Origin: JACVSF01 sp036702855
GTDB taxonomy: Bacteria; Cyanobacteriota; Cyanobacteriia; Phormidesmidales; Phormidesmidaceae
DNA: 64,000 bases
Reading direction: 5' to 3'
NCBI GenBank assembly: GCA_036702855.1
Contig: DATNQF010000099.1
Location: 1-64,000, forward strand
In this document: positions 17,794 through 26,342 of the stretch, in pieces
Layout: the number at the start of each line of letters is the position of its first letter
How positions within the stretch are numbered: the stretch's first letter is position 1
Made by a program: the position numbers and the translations under genes
Notes under the pieces: model-generated
Told to the model about the DNA's origin: nothing
Databases searched by the model: none
What the model saw: the letters and a program-made list of their open reading frames with translations, nothing else

Positions 17794-18993
17794 GTGACTC
17801 GACGGCTACGACGCTGTATACCAGTTCTAATTATCGGTGGCTTCTTCCTAGCTAGCTTGGGTGCGACTCCCGCTTCTAGAACTGCCCCCGCATCGGCTCC
17901 TATAGCTGTGCCTCAGGAAATCCTAGTGCCTACGGCAAATCCGCCTATGGTAAATCTAGGATATGACGACAGGTTATGGAGTACGGCAAGCGATCGGGCT
18001 AACCTGATTCAAGCGATTGACTATAGCTTGCAGTATTTGTCTACCCCTCAGGCTGAGACTGCCTATGCTCAGTACGCAGTACCTGGGTTTACGCGCGATC
18101 GCATTCAGCGCAGCCTTCGCCGATTGAAGTATCTGGTGCGGGTCAGCAAAACTCCAGAAGCCTTCCAGCAAGCTATGCTCAGGGAGTTCACCCTTTATCA
18201 GTCGGTTGGTCGCGATGGTCAGGGCACAGTAGATTTTACGGGCTATTTCGAGCCCATCTACGCCGCTAGTCGCACCCCCACTGCGGAGTACCGCTATCCT
18301 CTCTATCGCCGCCCCCCTAACTTGGACGCCTGGGCTAAACCCCACCCGACTCGGTTAGAACTAGAAGGTGCAGATGGCTTACAGGCCAACCAAGGCAGAC
18401 TAGCGGGGCTAGAGCTGGTCTGGCTCAAAGATCGGTTGGAAGCCTTTTTGGTGCAGGTGCAGGGGTCAGCTAAGCTGAAGCTGCCTGATGGCACTTTGAT
18501 GTCTGTAGGATACGCTGGACGTACTGAGTACCCTTACAGAAGCATCGGTCGTGCTCTAGTAGAAGACGGCATTCTTCCGGCTGAGGGACTGACCTTGCCC
18601 CAGGTCATTGCCTACTTCCGCCAGCATCCTGAGGCACTTGATACCTATCTGCCTCAAAACCAGCGATTTATCTTCTTCAAGGAGACTGATGGAGGATCGC
18701 CCAGCGGTAGCCTGCGAGTACCTGTGACGGCTGGCCGCTCCATTGCCACCGACAAAACCCTGATGCCGCCCGGTGCCCTGGCTCTAATCGCAGTATCCCT
18801 GCCAGAGCGCAGGGCTGATGGCACTTGGTCTTCCCGCCCAATCAATCGCTTTGTGCTTGATCAAGACACAGGCGGTGCCATTACTGGGCCAGGGCGCGTT
18901 GATTTGTTTGTCGGCACAGGTCCAGAGGCAGGCGAGCAAGCAGGGCTGATCAATACCACCGGGTCACTCTATTACCTGCTGCTGCGGGAGTAG
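17794..18993 (+). CDS. mltA: Murein transglycosylase A
   Basis: MltA of 399 residues, a lytic transglycosylase that cleaves the glycan strands of peptidoglycan to 1,6-anhydro ends. It starts at a GTG and carries an N-terminal export signal (hydrophobic about residues 8-22). The MltA domain covers about 120-290, with Y-F-E-P and V-Q-G-S-A-K-L. The 3D domain at the end holds the catalytic aspartate in D-Q-D-T-G-G-A-I-x-G-P-G-R-V-D-L-F. No lipobox Cys is evident, unlike E. coli MltA. The 84-residue conserved gene lies 27 bp upstream. Confidence 0.93.
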   Translation: MTRRLRRCIPVLIIGGFFLASLGATPASRTAPASAPIAVPQEILVPTANPPMVNLGYDDRLWSTASDRANLIQAIDYSLQYLSTPQAETAYAQYAVPGFTRDRIQRSLRRLKYLVRVSKTPEAFQQAMLREFTLYQSVGRDGQGTVDFTGYFEPIYAASRTPTAEYRYPLYRRPPNLDAWAKPHPTRLELEGADGLQANQGRLAGLELVWLKDRLEAFLVQVQGSAKLKLPDGTLMSVGYAGRTEYPYRSIGRALVEDGILPAEGLTLPQVIAYFRQHPEALDTYLPQNQRFIFFKETDGGSPSGSLRVPVTAGRSIATDKTLMPPGALALIAVSLPERRADGTWSSRPINRFVLDQDTGGAITGPGRVDLFVGTGPEAGEQAGLINTTGSLYYLLLRE

Positions 18994-18999
18994 AAACCG

Positions 19000-19926
19000 C
19001 TAGGCGTGCTGCAACACCTCTTCAAGTGCTTCTTTCACCTGAGGGTACTGATAGCTAAACCCAATTGCCTCGGTGCGCTTGGGTAAAACCTGCTGGCCTT
19101 CCAACACGACCTGAGCGCCATCGCCCAAAACAGCTTCGAGTACAAAGTTCGGTACGGGCAGCCAGGAAGGCCGATTCATCACTGCACCTAGCGTTTGGCA
19201 AAACTCACCCATGCGAACGGGGTTAGGAGCAGTCGCATTGTAAGTGCCCTGCATTTGGGGATCAGTCAGCGCTTTGATAATAAGATTTACCATGTCTTCG
19301 CGGTGGATCCAGGAGAACCACTGTCTACCGCTGCCAATAGGTCCTCCCGCAAACATGCGAAAGGGGGTCAGCATTTTAGCCACTGCACCGCCCATGCCCA
19401 ACACAATGCCTGTCCGCAGAATGACTAACCGAGTACCGCTAGCTTCCACTTTGCGGGCCGCAGCTTCCCAAGCTTGGCAAATTTGGGAGAGAAAGTCGCT
19501 TTCAATCGGCTGGCTCGATTCGTCAAACGCAGCAGTTTCACTAGTGCCGTAGTAGCCAATAGCGGAGGCGTTGACCAGCACGGAGGGTCTAGGGTCTGCC
19601 TTTGAAATCGCTTCAACAATCTTTTGAGTCCCAATCTGGCGGCTGTCGATCATGGCCTGCTTGTGGGCCGATGTCCAGCGCTCAGAGATAGGAGCCCCAG
19701 CCAGATTTACAACGCCATCACAGCCTGCGATCGCACTTTGCCAATCTCCCGATGCCAAAGGCGTATACTCAACGACCTTTACATTGGCAAATGCAGTTTC
19801 CGGAAAGACCTTGCGAGCATGGGCCGCATCTCGGCTCAACACCAGCACTTGATGCCCCTCGGCTTGGAGCCGTTCTACCAGACGGCTGCCCACAAACCCA
19901 GTGGCTCCAGTTACCGCAACTTTCAT
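19000..19926 (-). CDS. TIGR01777-type SDR epimerase
   Basis: Atypical short-chain dehydrogenase of 308 residues of the TIGR01777 group, related to E. coli YfcH and plant SulA-like proteins. It starts M-K-V-A-V-T-G-A-T-G-F-V-G-S-R-L with the Rossmann G-x-x-G-x-x-G dinucleotide motif. S-A-I-G-Y-Y-G follows near 128, then R-x-G-I-V-L-G. The C-terminal DUF1731 block ends near the stop (G-F-x-Y-x-Y-P). An upstream in-frame start at 19971 would put 15 extra residues before the nucleotide-binding strand, so I use 19926. Its stop lies seven bases from the mltA stop; the genes converge. Confidence 0.92.
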   Translation of the reverse strand: MKVAVTGATGFVGSRLVERLQAEGHQVLVLSRDAAHARKVFPETAFANVKVVEYTPLASGDWQSAIAGCDGVVNLAGAPISERWTSAHKQAMIDSRQIGTQKIVEAISKADPRPSVLVNASAIGYYGTSETAAFDESSQPIESDFLSQICQAWEAAARKVEASGTRLVILRTGIVLGMGGAVAKMLTPFRMFAGGPIGSGRQWFSWIHREDMVNLIIKALTDPQMQGTYNATAPNPVRMGEFCQTLGAVMNRPSWLPVPNFVLEAVLGDGAQVVLEGQQVLPKRTEAIGFSYQYPQVKEALEEVLQHA

Positions 19927-20093
19927 GAAGGCTTCACTCCCAATAACCCTGAACCAAAGGACACATCGCAATGTGCCCCTACATTATTCCGTGTAAAAGG
20001 ACGGATGGCTATGGGCCGGACTACTTTATTTCTGGCAGATGTTAATGGCTAGATGCGAGTAAAAGACTCCTGATCAGGTGAGCAGTGTGCCTT

Positions 20094-20474
20094 CTACGGC
20101 TCCTTACCCGTCTTGCCATAGGCCATACCATTAGCCTCGGCATAGCGGTGCATAAACCGCATTAACCGCTCCCAGTGATCCTCACGGTCAACTTCCAGGG
20201 TGCATTCGACTTGCTTTAGGTCATCCCCTTCAGGGCCACCAAAGATGAAGCGAATGCCGGACGGCTCAATGGTAATCACCCCCTCCTCGTCGGTTAGCTT
20301 CAGCGCTTTAGAAAATCGATTTCGGAAGCTCTTGAACTGCTCAATAGCCTCCATACGTTCAAAGAACAACACTGCTCGCCAAACCCCGGTGCTGCGATCG
20401 CGTCTCAGGCTGACGTTGCTAATCTCTTCGGGAATGCCTTCATAGAACTGAACGACAGGGATTTGAGCAGCCAT
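20094..20474 (-). CDS. psb28: Photosystem II assembly factor Psb28
   Basis: Psb28 of 126 residues, a soluble protein on the cytoplasmic side of thylakoids. It binds PSII assembly intermediates such as RC47 near CP47 and cytochrome b559. The conserved start A-x-I-P-V-V-Q-F-Y-E-G-I-P-E-E and the block F-G-G-P-E-G-D-D-L-K-Q-V-E-C are clear. A TTG two codons upstream is possible; the ATG at 20474 is preferred. It is slightly longer than the typical form because of a short C-terminal tail. Not next to other PSII genes here. Confidence 0.95.
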   Translation of the reverse strand: MAAQIPVVQFYEGIPEEISNVSLRRDRSTGVWRAVLFFERMEAIEQFKSFRNRFSKALKLTDEEGVITIEPSGIRFIFGGPEGDDLKQVECTLEVDREDHWERLMRFMHRYAEANGMAYGKTGKEP

Positions 20475-20529
20475 ACGCAATTTCTGGATACACCAGTTAT
20501 GAACTTAGGTCTTGCCTATCAAGATAGCG

Positions 20530-21210
20530 TTATAAGCCCAGACGGTATCCCCGCCCATAAACGGTGTGAATGACGGGCGGAGTCCCTTTGGGCTCTACTT
20601 TACGCCGCAGCAACCGCATTTGAGCTGCCAGAACATTACTGCTGGGTTTCTCCTGATCCCCCCAAACCGCCTGGTAGATATCGTCGTGGGTCAAAACCTG
20701 ATTGGGTTGCCGAATCAAATAGGCCAACAGCTTGGTTTCTTTGTCGGAAAGCTCAATTGACTGCCCCTGACGATAAGCCAGTTGGTTGTCCTCATCCAAC
20801 TCCAAATCTTCGTACTGCAAACGAGGAGAAACCGAAGGGGACTCCAGTGTTGGCGGTCGTCGTAGCAAGGCTCGCACCCGTGCCAACAGTTCCCGCAGCT
20901 CAAAGGGCTTGACTAAATAATCATCCGCACCGGCATCCAAGCCAGCTACCCGATCGTCAATCGTATCCTTGGCAGTGAGAAAGAGAACTGGAGTGGTCTG
21001 ACCATGCGATCGCGATCGCTGACAAATCTCCAAACCACTGATTCCTGGCAACATCCAGTCCAAAATCAGGAGGTCGTAGCCGCCCTGATAAACCAATTGC
21101 CAGCCCAAATCGCCATCACTGGCAACATCAACGGTGTATCCCTCCCGCGTCAGCAATCGACTGAGGGGATCTGTCAATTCGACTTCATCATCAACCAGCA
21201 GAATTTTCAT
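20530..21210 (-). CDS. OmpR-family response regulator
   Basis: Two-component response regulator of 226 residues. The receiver domain (1-118) has the acidic pair D7-D8, the phosphoacceptor Asp51 in L-L-I-L-D-W-M-L-P-G, the Thr in F-L-T-A-K and the Lys in L-V-K-P-F-E. A winged-helix DNA-binding domain follows (about 130-226), with S-D-K-E-T-K-L-L-A-Y-L and the V-Y-G-R-G-Y-R-L ending. No partner kinase is adjacent. Downstream gene control cannot be named from sequence. Confidence 0.93.
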   Translation of the reverse strand: MKILLVDDEVELTDPLSRLLTREGYTVDVASDGDLGWQLVYQGGYDLLILDWMLPGISGLEICQRSRSHGQTTPVLFLTAKDTIDDRVAGLDAGADDYLVKPFELRELLARVRALLRRPPTLESPSVSPRLQYEDLELDEDNQLAYRQGQSIELSDKETKLLAYLIRQPNQVLTHDDIYQAVWGDQEKPSSNVLAAQMRLLRRKVEPKGTPPVIHTVYGRGYRLGL

Positions 21211-21301
21211 GATGGAACGTTAGCGGCCAGGTATTTAGAGGGCAGCGATCAACCGCATCATGAGGAAGTTTCCCTTCTAACCTCTACCCTCTGCCTTTCC
21301 T

Positions 21302-22498
21302 CTACTCCGGCAGCTTGTACTGCCCCACAATCCGCTTGGCAAATTCCGGCACATGCTCCTCCAGCTTCTCCGGATGGTTGCGCTTGACGTACAGGTAGTT
21401 GCGGGTGAAGTGAGAATCAATAGAGAACCGGGCGTACTCCAGACCCTTTGGCCCAACTCGTTCGATGACGATTCCCATCAGCTTTGCAGCCCACATAGGC
21501 AACGTCACGCCCTTATCGTAAGCTGGAATGCTTTGTTGCACAGCCGATTTGCGATCGCCTTGAGACATCACAGGCTGAGTTTCGATCTGATCCTGCACCA
21601 GATCCAGCATTTCCTGGCCAACATCATTGCGCACGACGATCCACTGCCAACCAAAGGGAGCTCCCATGTAGCCCACCACTAAGTCAGCCAAACCATTCAC
21701 ATAATCGAAGCAGCTCATACAAGAAGGTGCAAACACATCCTTGAGCTGATTCGTTTTTAGGCCAAAGAAGGGAACGGTTTCTGTCGAACCATCTTCATGC
21801 TTGAAGTGCACCCGAAAATCCTGCATGAACTCATAGTGCACGACCGTTTCAGGCGAGCGACTGGTGGTTTCCAAAAACTTTTGCAATCCAGCTCGGTTGA
21901 CGTTATCAACGCAGGGTGTACCCAGCACGTAGAGTTTCTCTAATCCCAGTTGCTTCTCCACTGCCCGCAATGCTTGGATTTGACAACCCACTCCGATCAC
22001 CAGAAGCCGCTTCATGCCCGACTGCTCAACCAGTTCCAGCACCGATAGGTTAGGGGAGAGGGTCGGTTTGTTTACCCGTGCCGCAAGGATTTCCTCAGGA
22101 GTCGTTGCCAGCACAGGCTTGGGCTGAAAACGATCTTCCTCCGTGTTCTGAACACAGATGACGCCTTCCACCTTGCCTTGGGTCAGCATTTCAATGGCGA
22201 TGCTGCTGACAATGCCTGTCCATTGCGCGCCCTCGATAGGTTGCTGCTTGCGAGCCGCTGTCATACTCTGGTGAACGCCGAAATACCACTCGTTCTCGTT
22301 GGCTAGATCCCGATTGCGCCCATGAGCCTGGTTTTCCAGTTCTGGAAACTGCTGGTTGATAAAGGCACAGGCTTCTTTCACATAATGGATGTAGTAAGTG
22401 TCGCAGAGCCCACACTCGCTGCAGAGTTCTTTGGCGGGACGGGCTGCGCCTGGGCGCAGAGCTTTTGCTTTCTTGTGGGGCGGCTGAGCCAGGGTCAT
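21302..22498 (-). CDS. bciB: Ferredoxin-dependent divinyl chlorophyllide 8-vinyl reductase
   Basis: FrhB-family iron-sulfur flavoprotein of 398 residues matching the cyanobacterial BciB (Synechocystis slr1923) type. It reduces the C8 vinyl group in chlorophyll a synthesis using ferredoxin electrons. The N-terminal cysteines C-S-E-C-G-L-C-D and a later Cys (A-C-A-F) bind the first [4Fe-4S] cluster. Further cysteines in V-G-C-Q-I-Q-A-L, G-T-P-C-V-D-N and S-C-M-S-C-F-D are in the positions expected. It stands alone; the kinase gene diverges from it across 375 bp. Confidence 0.9.
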   Translation of the reverse strand: MTLAQPPHKKAKALRPGAARPAKELCSECGLCDTYYIHYVKEACAFINQQFPELENQAHGRNRDLANENEWYFGVHQSMTAARKQQPIEGAQWTGIVSSIAIEMLTQGKVEGVICVQNTEEDRFQPKPVLATTPEEILAARVNKPTLSPNLSVLELVEQSGMKRLLVIGVGCQIQALRAVEKQLGLEKLYVLGTPCVDNVNRAGLQKFLETTSRSPETVVHYEFMQDFRVHFKHEDGSTETVPFFGLKTNQLKDVFAPSCMSCFDYVNGLADLVVGYMGAPFGWQWIVVRNDVGQEMLDLVQDQIETQPVMSQGDRKSAVQQSIPAYDKGVTLPMWAAKLMGIVIERVGPKGLEYARFSIDSHFTRNYLYVKRNHPEKLEEHVPEFAKRIVGQYKLPE

Positions 22499-22873
22499 GT
22501 TAGGCAGAGTTTTGAGGTCACAACTGTATGATCACCATACATCAAGGCTTTGACCGATTGGTTCAAGGTGCTCCATTTGTAACGAAATGCTGCAATTGCT
22601 TCAAAGGAATCTTTGTCCAAATCCGGCAATGCCCTCTGCAACTGGCCCACCCTATAGATTCTCCTATTTCTCGCTTTTCGAGGGTTTCCTGGCGGAGAAA
22701 GCCGATTTGATCAGGATAATTTCTGGCACTCTCTCCTACACTGAAGGCAATGGGTGCTGGGCTTCTGCTAAGGCTGATAGACGGTTGTATCGTCTGGAAG
22801 GGGCATCTGCGATCGCTCTGTCTTATAGCTTCTCCCTGTGCTTCTTTCGTCGTTCCTGACGCTGTCTAAGCTG
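22499..22873. other. Divergent promoter region bciB / kinase
   Basis: 375 bp between divergently transcribed bciB and the kinase-WD40 gene. Open frames here look like noise. A short palindrome, TGTATG-ATCAC-CATACA (22526-22542), sits 28 bp before the bciB start and could be an operator or chance. No RNA gene recognised. Confidence 0.5.
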
Positions 22874-24910
22874 ATGATCTGCTGTTTGAATCCCAACTGT
22901 GCCGAGCCTCTTAATCCCGACACTGCGGAAACGTGCCAAAGCTGCCATTCTACTTTGATCACCAGCCTCAGAGGTCGCTACCGAGCCGTCAGAGTCATTG
23001 GTCGCGGTGGCTTTGGGCGCACCTATTTGGCTCTGGACAGCGATCGTCTCAACACCTACTGTGTGGTTAAGCAGTTTGCCCCCCAAACTCAGGGAACGAA
23101 GTCTTTCAACAAAGCGGTACAGCTCTTTGAGCAGGAGGCGATGCGCCTCAATGAGCTGGGCGAACACCCGCAAATACCCACCCTGTTGGCCTACTTTGAG
23201 CACGACCAGTATCTTTACTTAGTGCAGCAAATGGTCGAGGGCCGCACTCTTTATCAGGAGGTGCAGAAGAAGGGTCCCTACGAGGAAATTGACATTCGTA
23301 ATTTCCTAAACGACCTATTACCCGTACTCCAGTTCATTCATGAGCGAGGGGTTATCCATCGCGACATTACGCCGACCAACATCATCCGTCGCAAACTTGA
23401 CGGTAAGCCAGTGTTGATTGACTTTGGTGTTGCTAAACAATTTTCTGAGACAATCCTGTACGAACCAGGAACCCGCATTGGCACAGAGGGATTTGCCCCA
23501 ATTGAGCAACTTCGCAGCGGCCAAGCCTACCCCTCAAGCGATCTCTACAGTCTAGGGGCTACCTGCTTGCACTTGATCACAGGCTGTAAACCCGAGCATC
23601 TCTATAGCCCAATGGAGGGGCGTTGGATGTGGCGAGAGCGGCTGCAAGAGAGGGGGCGCTCCTGCAATCCAGATCTGGCACGACTGTTAGATCGACTGGT
23701 TAAGGATTTGATCAGCGAACGCTATCAGACTGCCCGCGATGTGTTGGAAGATCTACGGAACTTACCTTCTTTAGAAGGAGCGGTGCCTGGCTGGGTACCG
23801 CGTAATTCTGGTAGCGGCCTCTTTTCTAACGCTAGAACTTTATCTGCATCAGGACCAAAGATGTCTGGACCGACTATGCCCCAGACAACTCCTCCTCGGA
23901 TGTCGGGCGGTCCCCCAAGATCGCAACCCAGCAGCAGTGCGCCCCCCAGCCCACCCCCTAGGACGTCAGGAGTTCGGCGCAGCAGTCCAGCTCTCTCAGG
24001 AGGATCCGGTGCCAAAGGAGCAGGTTGGCAGTGTGTCCGGGAGTTTAAAGGCCATACTTCCTGGGTTACAACCGTGGCGTTCAACCCGAAGTTGCCAACC
24101 TTGGTCAGTGGCAGCCTAGATGACACCCTCAAAATTTGGAACTTGCAAACGGGACAGTTGATGTACACCTTGGAGGGCCATGCTCGGGGTGTCAATGACT
24201 TGGTAATTGGATCGGGAGGACAGGTTCTGGCGAGTTGTGGCGACGATGATGTGGTCAAAATCTGGAACCTGTCGGAGGGCACCCTGCTGCATATTCTGAA
24301 AGGACACATGCGGGATGTAACCTCAGTTGCAATTGGGGTAAAAGGATTTTTGCTGGCCAGTGGCAGCGAAGACATGACTATCAAGCTTTGGAAGCTAGAT
24401 AAGGGCACGCTGCTAAAAACCTTAACCGGGTCAGCAGGGATGATTCGGTCGGTGACATTGACCTCCGACGAGGAAACCCTGATTAGCGGCGGCCTAGACA
24501 ATAAAGTACGGGTCTGGAATGCCCAATCTGGGCAGCAAGTACGGGTCTTTTCTGGGCATCTCAATACAGTTAACCAGGTCACTCTTAGCCCCGATAATTG
24601 CATGCTGGCCAGTGCGAGCAAGGATCGTACTGTGCGCCTCTGGAGCCTGAGTTCGGGAGCCTTGATTCACACTCTCAGTGATCACTCCCAGGAGGTGAAC
24701 GGTGTTGCGATCGCACCTGACAGCCGGACGGTGGTCAGCGGCAGTAGCGACAGCACCGTTAAGGTGTGGAATGGGCAGACAGGCCAACTGAAGCACACCC
24801 TCTCTGGCCATACAAATAGCGTATTGGGCGTTGCGATTCATCCGAACGGTCGCTTAATTGCCAGTGCCAGCGCTGACAAGACAATCAAGGTTTGGCGCTG
24901 GACGGGTTAA
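22874..24910 (+). CDS. Serine/threonine protein kinase with WD40 propeller
   Basis: Protein of 678 residues joining four parts. The N-terminus is a short zinc-ribbon-like piece (C-C-L-N-P-N-C and C-Q-S-C-H). A Hanks-type kinase domain follows (about 25-300), with the glycine loop I-G-R-G-G-F-G-R-T-Y, Lys in V-V-K-Q-F, catalytic H-R-D-I-T-P-T-N and D-F-G-V-A-K. A Pro/Ser-rich linker covers about 305-380. Seven WD40 repeats fill about 385-675, each ending in a [K/R]-[I/V/L]-W form, and would form one closed propeller. No membrane segment, so cytosolic. The ATG at 22874 starts at the cysteine motif; the upstream start at 22838 is less likely. Kinase residues are intact. Targets are unknown. Confidence 0.92.
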   Translation: MICCLNPNCAEPLNPDTAETCQSCHSTLITSLRGRYRAVRVIGRGGFGRTYLALDSDRLNTYCVVKQFAPQTQGTKSFNKAVQLFEQEAMRLNELGEHPQIPTLLAYFEHDQYLYLVQQMVEGRTLYQEVQKKGPYEEIDIRNFLNDLLPVLQFIHERGVIHRDITPTNIIRRKLDGKPVLIDFGVAKQFSETILYEPGTRIGTEGFAPIEQLRSGQAYPSSDLYSLGATCLHLITGCKPEHLYSPMEGRWMWRERLQERGRSCNPDLARLLDRLVKDLISERYQTARDVLEDLRNLPSLEGAVPGWVPRNSGSGLFSNARTLSASGPKMSGPTMPQTTPPRMSGGPPRSQPSSSAPPSPPPRTSGVRRSSPALSGGSGAKGAGWQCVREFKGHTSWVTTVAFNPKLPTLVSGSLDDTLKIWNLQTGQLMYTLEGHARGVNDLVIGSGGQVLASCGDDDVVKIWNLSEGTLLHILKGHMRDVTSVAIGVKGFLLASGSEDMTIKLWKLDKGTLLKTLTGSAGMIRSVTLTSDEETLISGGLDNKVRVWNAQSGQQVRVFSGHLNTVNQVTLSPDNCMLASASKDRTVRLWSLSSGALIHTLSDHSQEVNGVAIAPDSRTVVSGSSDSTVKVWNGQTGQLKHTLSGHTNSVLGVAIHPNGRLIASASADKTIKVWRWTG

Positions 24911-25032
24911 TGATTACTAGACCTTTCAGTTGGTTAATAAAACTCTTTATCACCGATCTTGTTACTGAAGTGGGATAAGTCAGAGATCTCATTGGGCATT
25001 TTAGAGGGGTGGTCGAAAGGTGCTTAAGACAC

Positions 25033-25539
25033 ATGATTTTGAATCAGGACTTAACCTATGGGCATTTCCGCCCTGCCTCGGCCCTTTTTGAAGGGGCGAC
25101 TGCCTACGGGGTAACACTCCACACTTACCAACATGAATCTCTGTTTGGCTTAACGATTGAGGAGAGTGTCCAACTAAATGCTTTGGGCCAAATTGTGGCA
25201 GAAGAATGGGTGAGCACCTCTCACAGCCATCGAGAAATTCAGCTTGATGACTGGATTGTGATGCCTAATTGTGTTCAGGGAATCGTGTGGTTGCCCTCGT
25301 CTTCGTCTAGCTTGGGCGGCGATGCCTTGACAGTTTTCCCAGAGTCTCCTAAACCCCGACCGCTATCGGCCTTTGTTGCTGGCTTCAAAGCTGCTGCTGC
25401 CAAGCGCATCAACTTGGTTCGCAGTCAGCCTGGTTTGAGTGTTTGGCAGCGCAATTATGTCGAAACTCTGCTACCTAATGCCGCTGCTTTGAACCGAAGG
25501 CGTCAGTTCATTCAGACCTACGCCAGCTCGAAAGCATAA
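25033..25539 (+). CDS. REP-associated transposase-like protein lacking the HUH motif
   Basis: Protein of 168 residues. The line of motifs matches the REP-associated Y1 transposase (TnpA-REP, IS200-like) fold: L-F-G-L-T-x-x-E-S-V-Q-L-N-A-L-G-Q-I-V-A-E-E-W, then E-I-Q-L-D-D-W-I-V-M-P-N, then F-K-A-A-A-A-K-R-I-N, then V-W-Q-R-N-Y-V-E-T-L-L. In active enzymes M-P-N is followed by H-F-H-G (the metal-binding HUH pair); here it reads C-V-Q-G, so both histidines are gone. The tyrosine of W-Q-R-N-Y remains. It is therefore probably a domesticated, catalytically dead relative. No REP or BIME-like array is seen nearby. GTG 25009 is an alternative start. Confidence 0.7.
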   Translation: MILNQDLTYGHFRPASALFEGATAYGVTLHTYQHESLFGLTIEESVQLNALGQIVAEEWVSTSHSHREIQLDDWIVMPNCVQGIVWLPSSSSSLGGDALTVFPESPKPRPLSAFVAGFKAAAAKRINLVRSQPGLSVWQRNYVETLLPNAAALNRRRQFIQTYASSKA

Positions 25540-25581
25540 CCTGTAAAGCAGAACCTGTCATTTGTTGGGGAAAGCCCCGAC

Positions 25582-26181
25582 TTAACCATCCAATAGTCCA
25601 GCAGGTGGATTAATCTCTACATAACCCTGCTCCAAGTTGACTACGGGCACAATCTCATCGACAAAGGGCACCAGAACCGGCAGGGGCTTTTTGGCCTTGG
25701 TGTTTTTAGCCTGAGTGTTTTTTGCAGTCGGCGCTGACGGAGGAGTTGCCGAGGGGGCATACAGTTCAATTGCCAGCAGATCATTGCCTGCGGCATAGAT
25801 GTCAACGATAGTGCCGATTTCTGCTTGGGTCTCATGCAGAATGACCTTCAAACCCACCAAGTCACCAACGAAAAATTCACCTGGTTCTAGCGCAGGCCGC
25901 TCACTAGCTGGCACCAACAGAGCTGCTTTGTAAAGGTTTTCAGCCTGGGTGCGATCGCAAATCTCCTCAAACTGCACCACATACAGCCCCTTGCTCTGAA
26001 GAAAGCGCCCCTGCACTAACTGCAGCTCCTCAACTTCAGCCGCATTGGGCCGACGAATCCAGCGTGGCCCTGGCTGTAGAAACCGCTCCGGAAAATCACT
26101 ATCAGGATAAATCCGCACCTCACCCTGGAGGCCTTGAGCGCCAACAATGCGACCTACTTCCAACCAATCTGGTTCAGTCAT
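25582..26181 (-). CDS. rimM: Ribosome maturation factor RimM
   Basis: RimM of 199 residues, which binds S19 and helps mature the 30S head. The N-terminal RimM domain starts W-L-E-V-G-R-I-V-G-A-Q-G-L-Q-G-E-V-R-I. The C-terminal PRC-barrel begins near F-F-V-G-D-L-V-G-L and ends D-E-I-V-P-V-V-N-L-E-Q-G-Y-V-E-I-N-P-P-x-G-L-L. A low-complexity insert of Ala, Thr, Lys and Pro (about residues 143-170) interrupts the barrel and is unusual in length. It has no trmD or rpsP neighbour here. Confidence 0.94.
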   Translation of the reverse strand: MTEPDWLEVGRIVGAQGLQGEVRIYPDSDFPERFLQPGPRWIRRPNAAEVEELQLVQGRFLQSKGLYVVQFEEICDRTQAENLYKAALLVPASERPALEPGEFFVGDLVGLKVILHETQAEIGTIVDIYAAGNDLLAIELYAPSATPPSAPTAKNTQAKNTKAKKPLPVLVPFVDEIVPVVNLEQGYVEINPPAGLLDG

Positions 26182-26301
26182 ATTTCAAGCCATAGATCAT
26201 TCTCAACCTTGTCCCAGTTCAGACCTAGAAGCTTGCCTAGGGGAAGCTTCGGTCTAGTCCGGGTTCCATAGGGCGAGTCCTACCCGCCCTTATTACGCAG
26301 T

Positions 26302-26320
26302 CTAGGCTTACGAAGCCTAG
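26302..26320 (-). terminator. Hairpin downstream of avtA
   Basis: CTAGGCTT and AAGCCTAG form an 8-bp stem with a three-base loop, 22 bp after the avtA stop on the minus strand. No U-run. A possible weak terminator or 3'-end stabiliser. Confidence 0.4.
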
Positions 26321-26342
26321 CTTAGCTACAGGCTAGGCGTTA

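Noticed and set aside
19624..20052. Plus-strand frame of 142 codons across the SDR start
   Set aside because: Mostly antisense to the SDR gene and without any recognisable feature.
22526..22542. Short palindrome TGTATG-N5-CATACA before bciB
   Set aside because: Six-base arms are common by chance; listed only as a note, not as an operator.
23725..24621. Long minus-strand frame (298 codons) opposite the kinase-WD40 gene
   Set aside because: It mirrors the codon pattern of the WD40 repeats and shows no domain of its own.
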